Assembly (NCBI RefSeq): GCF_000153125.2
Contig: NZ_CM002299.1
Coordinates: 1,487,075 to 1,551,074 of the forward strand
Direction of reading: 5' to 3'
Length of the DNA stretch: 64,000 nt
Source: Congregibacter litoralis KT71
GTDB lineage: Bacteria > Pseudomonadota > Gammaproteobacteria > Pseudomonadales > Halieaceae
Below are positions 44,844-53,025 of the stretch, piece after piece. The notes below the pieces were generated by a model. That model worked only from the letters and a program-made list of their open reading frames with translations, was not told the origin of the DNA and searched no databases. The position numbers and the translations under genes are program-made. Numbering within the stretch: the stretch's first letter is position 1; each line of letters opens with the position of its first letter.

Positions 44844-47219
44844 TTAGAACTTGTAGGCTACCCGCGCCTGGAAGTTCCGGCTCAGCTCCGGCAACACGAT
44901 CTGCGATCCGAAGAGATCCGGGAAGTTGGATCGGAAGTAGCGCTCATCGGTCAGGTTCTTCGCATTGAGCTGGAAGGTCCAGGACTCGGTCTCGTACACA
45001 AGGCCTGCGTTGAGCAATGTGTAGGAGGGCAGGATAACCGCACCGGATGATCCCGACGGCGTTTCGTCGACGCTGATAACACTGCCGCTGATGGCCAGAT
45101 TATCGTTGAAGGAGTAGGTGCCCGTGAGCGTGTAGATGTTCTCGGGGATACCTGCACGACGGCCGTCAGGCGATGTGGGGATACCGATGATCTGGCCACC
45201 AAAGACCAGGGTCGGATCGATCTGGGGAATATCGTCCGCGCCATAAAAACCGAACTGGCCGCCGTTTTCCTCAGCCTCAACGATGATGACCTCCATGTTG
45301 GTCCAACCGCCGGTCACAACCAGATCTTCGTTGACCACCCAGCGCAGCTCTGCCTCGATACCTTCCGTGCGGCTGGTGGGGTTGGTGACGATCGCCTGAG
45401 CGTTGAAATCCACACGCTCCTGCTCGTAATAGTTCACGGCGAAGTACAGGGAGTCATCAAGGAAGCTTCCCTTCAGGCCCACTTCCCAGAGATCCGACGT
45501 GTCGGTCCAGGAACCGCTGGCCACCTGCGCCGTGGGAAGGTCGCCCACCTGACCGGCAATCAGCGTTGCCTGCTCTGCGATGGTGAAGTAGGGCGTCAAA
45601 CCGAACTCCGTGGTCCAGTTGATACTGGCGGACCAGGACAGCAGGTCCTCGGAGTCTGAGGCTTCAGGAATCGCACCGTCGGGGAACAGCAGCAGCTCCA
45701 CGGGGGTGCTGACATCCGTTTCTACATAGTCCTGACGGATACCCAGGGTGACGGCGATGCCGTTGTCAAAGCTGAAATCACCCAGGAACGCCAGACCGTA
45801 CATGGTGTAGTCACCGCTCTGATACTCCGAGTAGTCATCGTTGATCTGCGTCGCAAGGAGCCGGGTATCCAGGGAGGGATCGCGCTCGGCATTGGACTGG
45901 CTCAGATCGCGGCGGTCAAAGTACTCGTTGATGAAGTCCTGACCCCGGAGAAAGTCCGTATAGCGGATCGACGGCGAGAACTGTAGATCGGCGGTCATGG
46001 AGCCAATGTCTTTGGTGAAGGCAAAGACCAGCTTGTCTTCGATCATGTCGACCTCACCAAACTGGGAGAAGCCGTAGGCGTTCTCGTTGATGTTGTCGAT
46101 GGTTTCGTAGAACAGCTTGTTGGTGATGCTGAAGCCGCTATCAGTTTCGTACACAAAATCGAGGTACAGGCTGAGGACCTGATTATCGAGGGTGTCGTTA
46201 GGGTCCACGAGAACATTGCTCTCGTCTAGCTGTGTCGTGCCGGTGTTTACGAGGGCCATCTCGGGAATTACGCTGGAATCGTCAACAAACTCCGGGCGGA
46301 AAACAAAATTGGACAGAGGGCCAGAGGTCGCACCGTATTCCTGGTGGGATATTTTGCCGTCACCATCGGTATCCAGGGGGGTGGCCTGCCCGGTAATGTA
46401 AGTGCCGTTATCGATAAGGTCCTGGGTGAGGCGGTTCCAACCGGCAACCTGGTTACCATCATAATCGTGGTACATACCACCAAACTGCATCACCAGCTTG
46501 TCGTTGATGTCGACGTCAAAGGACGCCTGAATGATGTTCTGCTTGGTTTCCGTGTTGTCATAAAAGCTGTCGGAATCTTCCAACTCACCATAGAGGTAGT
46601 AGCCCATGCGATCGTTGATGGGGCCACCGATTTCCGCGGTGACCACGTTGCGGTTCCAGCTGCCGGTTTCGTAGGAGACGGCACCGGTGGTTTCGCTAAG
46701 GTAATCACCGGATTCGGCACGTGCTGATTTGGGGTTGAAGTTCAGGTAACCACCGATTTTGGCGGGACCGTAGATGGGTGATGCGGGGCCTCGCACAATG
46801 TCGATACGGTCAGAAGCACCAATGGGCGTGGGATAGTTGCCCGGGTTATCAATGCGGCGCATGCCCCGGAAGTAAGTCTCACCCGCGGTGCCACGAACAT
46901 CCAGCGAGCCGGCCACACCAAAGAAGGACTGGGTGAAGGTACCCGGGGCGAAGGCTACCAGCTCATCGATGTCGGTGATGTTGAAGCGTTCAAGCTGCTC
47001 CTCACTGATGGTAGACGCGGAACGGGGAGTCTCCAGCAATGACTTACCGAAGCCAAAAATCTGCACGTCCTCGCCGGGCAGAGAGCCCAGGGATCCCGTC
47101 ACGACAACCTCTTCGATGGACTGCGCCTGGTTGCCCTGCGCCTGGGCAAGGGGCACGGCGGCGATGATCGCGGCTATGGACGCTGCCAGGGGCAGCCTGC
47201 GGGTGGTGAATGTCTTCAT
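44844..47219 (-). CDS. TonB-dependent outer-membrane receptor, purine-locus associated
   Basis: A 791-residue TonB-dependent receptor. Signal peptide MKTFTTRRLPLAASIAAIIA to LAQA, TonB-box-like SIEEVVVTGSLG, plug segments (TPRSASTISEEQLERFNITDIDELVAFAPGTF and RIDIVRGPASPIYGPAKIGGYLNF) and a barrel ending ELSRNFQARVAYKF. The plug wording resembles ferric-siderophore receptors, but the gene lies beside purine and ureide genes, and its upstream region carries a sigma-54-type promoter, an NtrC-like site and two dyads. This suggests uptake of a nitrogen compound such as a nucleoside or its metal complex. The ligand is inference. Confidence 0.9.
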   Translation of the reverse strand: MKTFTTRRLPLAASIAAIIAAVPLAQAQGNQAQSIEEVVVTGSLGSLPGEDVQIFGFGKSLLETPRSASTISEEQLERFNITDIDELVAFAPGTFTQSFFGVAGSLDVRGTAGETYFRGMRRIDNPGNYPTPIGASDRIDIVRGPASPIYGPAKIGGYLNFNPKSARAESGDYLSETTGAVSYETGSWNRNVVTAEIGGPINDRMGYYLYGELEDSDSFYDNTETKQNIIQASFDVDINDKLVMQFGGMYHDYDGNQVAGWNRLTQDLIDNGTYITGQATPLDTDGDGKISHQEYGATSGPLSNFVFRPEFVDDSSVIPEMALVNTGTTQLDESNVLVDPNDTLDNQVLSLYLDFVYETDSGFSITNKLFYETIDNINENAYGFSQFGEVDMIEDKLVFAFTKDIGSMTADLQFSPSIRYTDFLRGQDFINEYFDRRDLSQSNAERDPSLDTRLLATQINDDYSEYQSGDYTMYGLAFLGDFSFDNGIAVTLGIRQDYVETDVSTPVELLLFPDGAIPEASDSEDLLSWSASINWTTEFGLTPYFTIAEQATLIAGQVGDLPTAQVASGSWTDTSDLWEVGLKGSFLDDSLYFAVNYYEQERVDFNAQAIVTNPTSRTEGIEAELRWVVNEDLVVTGGWTNMEVIIVEAEENGGQFGFYGADDIPQIDPTLVFGGQIIGIPTSPDGRRAGIPENIYTLTGTYSFNDNLAISGSVISVDETPSGSSGAVILPSYTLLNAGLVYETESWTFQLNAKNLTDERYFRSNFPDLFGSQIVLPELSRNFQARVAYKF

Positions 47220-47288
47220 GAACTCTCCTCAAATACATGATGCTGTCAGGCGGCATGGGCTGCGAGACACTGCTTTATTACCGATGGG

Positions 47289-47310
47289 GCACTACTCCAA
47301 AAAGTAGTGC
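47289..47310. promoter_or_regulatory. 8-bp dyad at the predicted start site of the receptor gene
   Basis: GCACTACT, six bases, AGTAGTGC: a perfect inverted repeat that overlaps the -12 region and predicted start site of the receptor promoter. It could be a repressor site or a hairpin in the leader RNA. Confidence 0.4.
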
Positions 47311-47324
47311 ACGATTGATGCCAA
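47307..47324 (-). promoter_or_regulatory. Sigma-54-type promoter of the TonB receptor gene
   Basis: Minus strand TTGGCATCAATCGTGCAC: TGGCAT, five bases, GTGCA, with GG-N10-GC spacing. One mismatch in the -12 element (GTGC for TTGC) and one in the -24 element. The start site would be near 47296. Confidence 0.45.
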
Positions 47325-47346
47325 TACCAAGGCCATTTGTTGCCAA

Positions 47347-47362
47347 AAATATCGTTATATTT
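47347..47362. promoter_or_regulatory. Dyad AAATAT-CGTT-ATATTT, first of two related sites
   Basis: A 6-bp inverted repeat with a CGTT centre. Its core AATATCGTTATATT recurs with one change at 47394-47407. Centre about 58 bp upstream of the predicted receptor start site. Confidence 0.45.
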
Positions 47363-47391
47363 ATCAGTGACTTAGCGGGGCTGCCGGGGCT

Positions 47392-47409
47392 GGAATATCG
47401 CTATATTCC
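47392..47409. promoter_or_regulatory. Dyad GGAATAT-CGCT-ATATTCC, second of two related sites
   Basis: A 7-bp inverted repeat with the same 4-bp spacing and near-identical centre as 47347-47362. The two centres are 46 bp apart. Such tandem sites fit a specific regulator dimer binding upstream of the receptor promoter. Confidence 0.5.
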
Positions 47410-47448
47410 GCCTAAGCAGCCCGTTGTTTTGCTCCACGGAGCCATCGT

Positions 47449-47463
47449 GCACCGAGATGGTGC
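47449..47463. promoter_or_regulatory. NtrC-type binding site
   Basis: GCACC-GAGAT-GGTGC matches the NtrC pattern GCACY-N5-RGTGC. It lies about 160 bp upstream of the predicted receptor start site, a normal distance for an enhancer-type site used with sigma-54. Confidence 0.5.
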
Positions 47464-47504
47464 GCCACCTTGGCAGGGCCGTCAATTGCCGAGGGCGCGG
47501 ATTA

Positions 47505-48152
47505 TTACCGCTTCGGTGCGGACTCCCGGCTCAGGGCTTCGATATAGCTGCGGTGTTGCGGGTAGGTCGCCAGGAGTTCGGCCGTTACGCCCAGGGTCAT
47601 ATCTCCGTAATCAAAGCCCGGACTCACGGCCTCACTGATAAGACCGTAACCCTGCTCTACACCCGTGAGCCGCGATGCCTTCCACACGCCTCCCGGCACG
47701 GTCATCTGCAGCAGTTGGCCTTTACGGGGATCGGCGCCCATGACACGGGTTTCCATTTCACCGTCCGGATGGATCAGCACGTACTCGATGGGGTCGCCAA
47801 GATGGAAATAATGGACGATGTCCGAGCGGTTTTGATGAAAGTGACCGATGGGCCCCTCGGCGGTGAGGAGATAATAGATCGAGGTCATGCTGAAACGTTC
47901 AGCGCCATCACTGTCTACGCGCGGCTGGTTTGTGGCCTCGTAGGTGCGGCGATAAAAGCCGCCTTCGACATGACCCTTCAGGTCGAGACTCTCGATGAGC
48001 GTCTGGGCGTCGATGGGTGCCTCCTCAGCCATGCCCGACGAGGTCACGACAGTGGCCATCGTTAAAAGCGCGGCCAACAATGTTCCGGTTCCCGATCTGC
48101 ACATGCCGACAGTGCGTCCTCTGCGGCTCCGGATCATAAAAGCAGGGATCAT
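47505..48152 (-). CDS. Exported DUF985-family cupin
   Basis: A 215-residue protein with a cupin (DUF985) domain. An N-terminal signal region (basic RSRRGRTVG, hydrophobic TLLAALLTMATVVTSSG, MAEEA) indicates export, which is unusual for DUF985 proteins, normally about 150-170-residue cytoplasmic proteins. The cupin has LDLKGHVEGGFYRRTY, SIYYLLTAEGPIGHFHQNRSDIVHYFHLGDPIEYVLIHPDG and AVSPGFDYGDMTLG. The His residues could bind a metal. Function unknown. It follows the PuuE-type gene by 30 bp on the same strand, with GGAG upstream of the ATG, so a role in ureide or purine breakdown in the periplasm is possible. Confidence 0.8.
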   Translation of the reverse strand: MIPAFMIRSRRGRTVGMCRSGTGTLLAALLTMATVVTSSGMAEEAPIDAQTLIESLDLKGHVEGGFYRRTYEATNQPRVDSDGAERFSMTSIYYLLTAEGPIGHFHQNRSDIVHYFHLGDPIEYVLIHPDGEMETRVMGADPRKGQLLQMTVPGGVWKASRLTGVEQGYGLISEAVSPGFDYGDMTLGVTAELLATYPQHRSYIEALSRESAPKR

Positions 48153-48182
48153 CGTTAAGACTCCTCATAGCGATTCGCTGTC

Positions 48183-49127
48183 TCAGGGATGCTGTGGTGG
48201 GGAATGTTGCACAGGCTGGTGGGGGTAGTAATGCTCGTGCCAGTGACGCGCGATGTCGACGCGCCGACACAGCCAGGCGTCATCATGCTGCTGCACATAA
48301 TCAAGAAACCGCTGGAGCGCTAAAAATCGCCCGGGCCGCCCCGCAAGGCGGCAGTGGAGACCGATGTTGAGAAGCTTGGGCTGCTCAGCACCCTCGGCGT
48401 AGAGCACGTCGAAGCTGTCTCGGAGGTAGTTGAAAAACTGCTCGCCATCCGCGAAGCCCTGAGCGCTGGAAAAGCGCATGTCGTTACTGTCAAGGGTGTA
48501 GGGGATTATCAGATGAGCGCCGTCGCCCCCCTTAATCCAATAAGGCAGATCGTCTGCGTAGGAGTCGGAGTCGTAGAGAAATCCCTCATGCTCCAGCAGC
48601 AGTGAGCGCGTATTGGGGCTGTCCCGGCCGGTGTACCAACCCAGGGGGCGTTCGCCCGTGAGTTCTGTGTGCCAGTCGATGGCCCGGCGCATGTGTTCGC
48701 GCTCCACATCTTCGGGCACCTCCTGGTAGTTGATCCAGCGCAGGCCGTGACAGGCAATCTCCCAGTCGGCTTCCCCCATCGCGGCGACCGCCTCGGGATT
48801 TCTTGCCATGGCCATGGTGACGCCAAACACCGTAACGGGCACCTCGCGTTGAGTGAACAAGCGGTAGAGGCGCCAGAAGCCCGCGCGGCTGCCGTATTCA
48901 TAGAGGGACTCCATGCTCATATGGCGATCGGCGTAGGCGCTGGGGTTAAACATTTCCGATAGAAAAACCTCGGAGCCGTCGTCGCCGTGGAGCACGGAAT
49001 TCTCACCGCCTTCCTCGTAATTCACAACGAATTGCACGGCAATGCGCTTTCCGCCGGGGAGAGAAAATTCAGGAGGATGCTGGCCGTAACCAAGCATATC
49101 TCTAGGGTAGGGTGATTTGGGGTCCAC
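48183..49127 (-). CDS. puuE: PuuE-type allantoinase (polysaccharide-deacetylase fold)
   Basis: A 314-residue enzyme of the NodB/polysaccharide deacetylase fold, PuuE group, which opens the ring of allantoin to allantoate without a metal. Characteristic segments are YPRDMLGYGQHPPEF, VQFVVNYEEGGENSVLHGD, ACHGLRWINYQEVPEDVEREHM, GWYTGRDSPNTRSLL and LNIGLHCRLAGRPGRF. The GTG at 49127 gives the family start DPKSPYPRD; a TTG at 49211 would add 28 residues that look unlike the family. It is cytoplasmic and divergent from the exported deaminase gene, so ureide breakdown sits next to purine breakdown. Confidence 0.88.
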   Translation of the reverse strand: MDPKSPYPRDMLGYGQHPPEFSLPGGKRIAVQFVVNYEEGGENSVLHGDDGSEVFLSEMFNPSAYADRHMSMESLYEYGSRAGFWRLYRLFTQREVPVTVFGVTMAMARNPEAVAAMGEADWEIACHGLRWINYQEVPEDVEREHMRRAIDWHTELTGERPLGWYTGRDSPNTRSLLLEHEGFLYDSDSYADDLPYWIKGGDGAHLIIPYTLDSNDMRFSSAQGFADGEQFFNYLRDSFDVLYAEGAEQPKLLNIGLHCRLAGRPGRFLALQRFLDYVQQHDDAWLCRRVDIARHWHEHYYPHQPVQHSPPQHP

Positions 49128-49252
49128 AAAGCATTCCGGCGCAAGGCTGAGCCCTAAGGATGCATGGGCGGTGGGAAAGCGGCAAGGGTTGATGGCCACG
49201 GCTTGGCTCAAACGCTCGTTTCGCGGCCGCGCCCTCTTTTGGGTGTCGTTTT

Positions 49253-49267
49253 GCTCTATTTTGGTGC
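49253..49267. promoter_or_regulatory. NtrC-like site upstream of exported deaminase operon
   Basis: GCTCTATTTTGGTGC fits GCACY-N5-RGTGC with one mismatch in the left half. A second TTGCTCTAT follows 18 bp later (49269-49277) in front of a GTGC at one base shorter spacing. The site is about 137 bp upstream of the predicted sigma-54 start site. Confidence 0.35.
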
Positions 49268-49370
49268 GTTGCTCTATGGCGTGCGGACCAAAGGCGTGCC
49301 TCAGATTGGCGCCGGGCCCGCCGGGCCCGTCAGTGCTTGCGGAACGGAGTCGTGGTCAGCTTCAGGGTTT

Positions 49371-49387
49371 GTGGCATCGAACTTGCG
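49371..49387 (+). promoter_or_regulatory. Sigma-54-type promoter of the periplasmic purine operon
   Basis: TGGCATCGAACTTGCG at 49372-49387: TGGCAT, five bases, TTGCG, with exact GG-N10-GC spacing. The start site would be near 49397, 54 bp before the ATG at 49451. The rest of the 323-bp divergent gap (49128-49450) holds the NtrC-like site and a GC-rich tandem GGGCCCG pair, but no gene. Confidence 0.6.
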
Positions 49388-49450
49388 TTGCGAGAGGCCC
49401 CCAACTGACGGATGATGCTCAGCCTTGGGGGCAATGAGAGAGCGGGAGTT

Positions 49451-50977
49451 ATGCGGGTCATCACTAAATACAGCGACTCAACAGTGGATACGGCAGCCAT
49501 CAGCCAAGGCCGGGCGCATGGCCGACGTCTCCGAATCCACGATTTATTTGCCGTGGTGGTGATGCTCTTTACCCTGTGCAGTGGCGCAGGGCATGCTGCT
49601 CTGCCCGAGGCTTCCGATGACATGTCCGCGTGGTTTGAAGCTTTTAAGGGCGAGGCCAGCGACGAGGAACTCTATCGTTTTCTCTACGCCATGCCCAAAG
49701 GTGGCGACCTTCACAATCATTTGTCGGGCTCCATTCGCTCCGAATGGTTTTACGAACTCGCGCTCGCGCAGCAAAAAAACGGCTACCGCTACTACACGCG
49801 GGTGAAGATCAACAATTGCCGGCCCTATGGCAGCAATGCATTTACCGAAACTCCCTACCTCATGCTGTTTGTCAACGTGCAGGAGAGTAACTACGAGACC
49901 CTCAGTGCCTGTGAGAAAGAGGAATATCTTCCCCTGGACGAACTCAACGCCGAGGAAAAAGAAGCCTGGTTGGATAGTCTGCGCCTCGATAAAGCCCATG
50001 AGGGCCGGGATGAATTTTTTCAAACACACTGGCAACGCATGGGCGATCTGTACTTTAACCCCCATCTTGCCGCCGATGCCCTCGTAATGAATATGCAGAA
50101 ATTCGGTGCTGAGGGCCTGCTGTACATGGAAAGCATGATCGGTGTGTTTGGCTTCATCGACCCCGGTGGGCAGGCCCTGACCCCCGATGATGTGGCCCGG
50201 ATTTATCGCGCGCGCCTACAGGACGATGATGCGCTGGCGACGGGTGTCGAAGTTCGGCTCCAAACCACGATTCTGCGCTTTTTGCCCGATGCCGATGAGC
50301 ATCTGCGCTATCTCTACGATTTTACAAGCCGGCACAATGACCTCTTTGTCGCGGTGAACATGGTGGGGCGGGAGGACAACGACAAAGGCTACCCCTTGCG
50401 GTTTCTTGAGACCCTGCGGGATCTGCGCCGCAGCTATAACAATGTGCGCCTGTCTATCCATGCGGGGGAGGTGGACGAACCCAACAGTCATGTGAGCGAT
50501 ACCCTGCTTCTGGGGGCTGATCGCATAGGTCACGGCGTCAACCTCATCAGTGACCCCGACACCATGCGCCTGATGCGCAACGGCGCTTATCTCGTGGAGA
50601 TCAACCTGGTGTCGAATCTGCTTTTGGAATACGTCCGGGACTACAGCGAGCACCCCTTTCCCGAGTACCTGCGCACGGACATCCCCGTGGCCCTGTCCAC
50701 AGATGACCGGGGTATGTGGGACAGTAATCTTACGGATGAATTCTATGTGGCCGTGAAGGAGTTCAATCTCAGCTGGGACGAGTTGCTGCTCCTGTCCCGG
50801 AATTCCATCGCCCACGGGTTTCTGCCAGAGGTCAGGAAAGCGGAGCTGCTGGCCTTGTTTGCCGCGCGAATCGATGACTTCGCCCGGCAGATAGCCGCGA
50901 AGCCCGCCGCTGCCCTGTCATCGGAGGCCGAGAGCTATGGATTTATCTGCGACCGCTACGAGCTTTGTGAGTGGTAG
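49451..50977 (+). CDS. Exported adenosine deaminase (ADGF/CECR1-like)
   Basis: A 508-residue adenosine deaminase with an export signal, like secreted ADGF-type enzymes; it would convert adenosine to inosine and ammonia in the periplasm or outside. Active-site motifs are KGGDLHNHLSGSI, LSIHAGEVDEPNSH with the catalytic Glu, ADRIGHGVNL and ALSTDDRGMW. The extra ~120 residues between the first motif and the barrel core (with Cys pairs NNCRPYG and SACEKEE) are typical of the long ADGF form. The signal is basic RRLRIHD, then FAVVVMLFTLCSGAGHA. ATG 49451 has GGGAG two bases upstream; an earlier ATG is less likely. It begins the NUP/nucleoside hydrolase operon. Confidence 0.9.
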   Translation: MRVITKYSDSTVDTAAISQGRAHGRRLRIHDLFAVVVMLFTLCSGAGHAALPEASDDMSAWFEAFKGEASDEELYRFLYAMPKGGDLHNHLSGSIRSEWFYELALAQQKNGYRYYTRVKINNCRPYGSNAFTETPYLMLFVNVQESNYETLSACEKEEYLPLDELNAEEKEAWLDSLRLDKAHEGRDEFFQTHWQRMGDLYFNPHLAADALVMNMQKFGAEGLLYMESMIGVFGFIDPGGQALTPDDVARIYRARLQDDDALATGVEVRLQTTILRFLPDADEHLRYLYDFTSRHNDLFVAVNMVGREDNDKGYPLRFLETLRDLRRSYNNVRLSIHAGEVDEPNSHVSDTLLLGADRIGHGVNLISDPDTMRLMRNGAYLVEINLVSNLLLEYVRDYSEHPFPEYLRTDIPVALSTDDRGMWDSNLTDEFYVAVKEFNLSWDELLLLSRNSIAHGFLPEVRKAELLALFAARIDDFARQIAAKPAAALSSEAESYGFICDRYELCEW

Positions 50978-51028
50978 AGTTATCCCCCTTTTTTTAAAAC
51001 TATCGACGTCATAACCGAGAGGATCTCC

Positions 51029-52132
51029 ATGCGAAACATGCTCGCCCTGATGTGCTTACCCCTTCTGAGCCTGGTGCTCAGCGCCTGTGGTGGTGAAGCG
51101 TCTGCTCCAAGCGTTGCAAAGGTGGATACCACGCCCGAGCCCATACCTGTGAAAGTGGTGGTCGTCACCATGTTTGAAATTGGCGAGGACAGCGGTGATC
51201 AGGCCGCGGAGTTCCAGCTGTGGAATGAGCGTCGCAATCTCGATCAGGTGTTCGAGTTCGGTGCTCATCACGATCTGCATTTCGACAGCGAGAATAGTGT
51301 GTTGGTCATGGTGACCGGTATCGGCACGGCGAAATCCACCGCATCGACCATGATGCTGGGTATGGATCCCCGTTTTGATCTGAGCAAGGCCTATTGGCTG
51401 GTGGCGGGCATCGCCGGTATCGACCCCGAAGATGCGTCCATCGGTAGCGCCGCCTGGGCGGAATATCTGGTGGACGGCGACCTCGCCCATGAGATCGATC
51501 CCCGGGAAATGCCCGAGGACTGGAAGTACGGTTACATTGCGCGAAACACCAAAAAGCCCTTTGACGAGAACAAGCCCGAGCCCACGGGGGAAATGTTTCG
51601 AACCAATCCGGCGCTCACGGAGTGGGCCTATCAGCTAACGAAAGATATTGAGCTGCCCGATTTTGAGTCCCTGGACGAAACCCGCCAGCTTTACACCAAT
51701 TACCCTAACGCCCAGCGGCCTCCGTTTGTGCTCAAGGGTGATCACCTGGCGGCTATGACCTTCTGGCACGGCACTTTGCTGAATGACTGGGCGAACGATT
51801 GGGTCGATTACTGGAGTGACGGTAATGGCAACTTTGTGACCTCGGCGATGGAAGATACGGGCACCATGCAGTCCCTCGCCTGGCTGACCAACGCGGGGCG
51901 GGCAGATCGGGATCGGATGATGGTGCTGCGCACAGGCAGCAATTACACCTTGCCGCCGCCGGGTGTAGATGCAGCGACCAATCTCCTGTCGGAGAACGAG
52001 GGCTATGCCGGACTGGATGCCTCCCTGGAATCTGCCTACATCGTTGGCTCAAAAGTTATCGACACGATTGTCGAGGGCTGGGACGTATACCGTGATCGCA
52101 CGCCAACGCCCGAGGATCTTTCCGCTCCCTAG
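51029..52132 (+). CDS. NUP-family purine nucleoside protein, lipoprotein
   Basis: A 367-residue protein of the NUP (purine nucleoside permease, PF06516) family. It has a lipoprotein signal MRNMLALMCLPLLSLVLSAC with Cys at residue 20, so it is anchored to a membrane from the periplasmic side. The family domain starts VKVVVVTMFEIGEDSGDQAAEFQLW, then VTGIGTAKSTASTMML, YWLVAGIAGIDPEDASIGSAAWAEY, NYPNAQRPPFV and ESAYIVGSKVIDTIVEGW. There are no membrane helices, so it cannot be a permease by itself. The fold is related to nucleoside phosphorylases, which suggests nucleoside binding or cleavage. It lies 51 bp after the deaminase gene. Confidence 0.9.
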   Translation: MRNMLALMCLPLLSLVLSACGGEASAPSVAKVDTTPEPIPVKVVVVTMFEIGEDSGDQAAEFQLWNERRNLDQVFEFGAHHDLHFDSENSVLVMVTGIGTAKSTASTMMLGMDPRFDLSKAYWLVAGIAGIDPEDASIGSAAWAEYLVDGDLAHEIDPREMPEDWKYGYIARNTKKPFDENKPEPTGEMFRTNPALTEWAYQLTKDIELPDFESLDETRQLYTNYPNAQRPPFVLKGDHLAAMTFWHGTLLNDWANDWVDYWSDGNGNFVTSAMEDTGTMQSLAWLTNAGRADRDRMMVLRTGSNYTLPPPGVDAATNLLSENEGYAGLDASLESAYIVGSKVIDTIVEGWDVYRDRTPTPEDLSAP

Positions 52133-52147
52133 GCGCTGACTCCGGGC

Positions 52148-52996
52148 ATGCTCTCGGATCTTCCAGCGCTGCTTCCGGCGTTGTTAGGGGCCGGTGTCCT
52201 CGCAGGACTGCTTGCGGGCCTCCTCGGTATTGGCGGCGGCCTGATCATCGTGCCGGTGCTCTTTGAGGTCTTTCTCCTTCAGGGGGTGCCCAAGGCATCG
52301 GCGATGCTTCTTGCCACGGGTACGTCCCTCGCCGTGATTGTGCCCACGGCTATGAGTTCCTCCCTGTCCCACTGGCGCCGGGGTAACGTCGACGGCGCTA
52401 TTCTTTTTCGCTGGTTCCCAGCGATGCTCGCGGCGGTGGTGTTTGGCGCCTGGCTGGCGCCATCGCTGCCGGCGGAACCCCTGATCGGGCTGTTTGCGGT
52501 GTTTGCGCTGTCCTTAGGGTTTTTGAAGCTGTCTGGCGGTGACGGTGCGGGGGATGGCAAGCTAGGTGTGGAAGGTCCCGACGAAGAGAACATCCCGATG
52601 CTTCCCGCGGCCTATCTGCAGCTGGGCATCGCCGCTGCCATCGGCTTTGTCTGCGTGCTCCTTGGCGTGGGGGCAGGGACCCTTGGCGTTGCGGTGATGA
52701 CCCTGTTCCACGTGCCCATGCACCGTGCGGTGGGAACCGCGGCCGTATTGGGTCTGGTCATTGCGGCCCCGGGGGTCTTGGTGGCCCTGTGTCATGTGGT
52801 GCCTGCGGGCGCACCGGTTTACAGCATCGGTCATGTCAGCGTGCCGGGGTTTCTCAGCATTGCGCCCCTGGCTATTCTCATGGCACCCCTGGGTGTGCGC
52901 ATTGGCGCAGCCCTGTCCGCGCGACGTTTGCAGCAACTCTTTGCAGGCTTCCTGCTGGCGGTCGGACTGCGTATGCTGTCCCGCCTGTTTCTTTAG
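52148..52996 (+). CDS. TauE/SafE-family membrane exporter
   Basis: A 282-residue inner-membrane protein with eight hydrophobic helices in two halves, of the TauE/SafE (DUF81) anion exporter family. Each half has the glycine-rich signature: GLLAGLLGIGGGLIIVPVLF and FVCVLLGVGAGTLGVAVMTLF. Such proteins export or import sulfite, sulfoacetate or other small organic anions. Its position between two NUP genes suggests a purine-derived anion or ribose breakdown product as substrate, but this rests on location only. The start is 15 bp after the NUP stop codon. Confidence 0.88.
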   Translation: MLSDLPALLPALLGAGVLAGLLAGLLGIGGGLIIVPVLFEVFLLQGVPKASAMLLATGTSLAVIVPTAMSSSLSHWRRGNVDGAILFRWFPAMLAAVVFGAWLAPSLPAEPLIGLFAVFALSLGFLKLSGGDGAGDGKLGVEGPDEENIPMLPAAYLQLGIAAAIGFVCVLLGVGAGTLGVAVMTLFHVPMHRAVGTAAVLGLVIAAPGVLVALCHVVPAGAPVYSIGHVSVPGFLSIAPLAILMAPLGVRIGAALSARRLQQLFAGFLLAVGLRMLSRLFL

Positions 52997-53025
52997 TATT
53001 GAAAGCGCATCTCGAGGCTTATCCC

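Noticed and set aside
49130..49150. Possible sigma-54 promoter for puuE with GG-N10-GC spacing on the minus strand
   Set aside because: The -24 element reads AGGGCT rather than TGGCAC, so only the spacing matches; GC-rich DNA gives this often.
49311..49330. Tandem GGGCCCG palindromes in the puuE/deaminase gap
   Set aside because: Low-complexity GC-rich sequence with no T-run, so neither a terminator nor a convincing operator.
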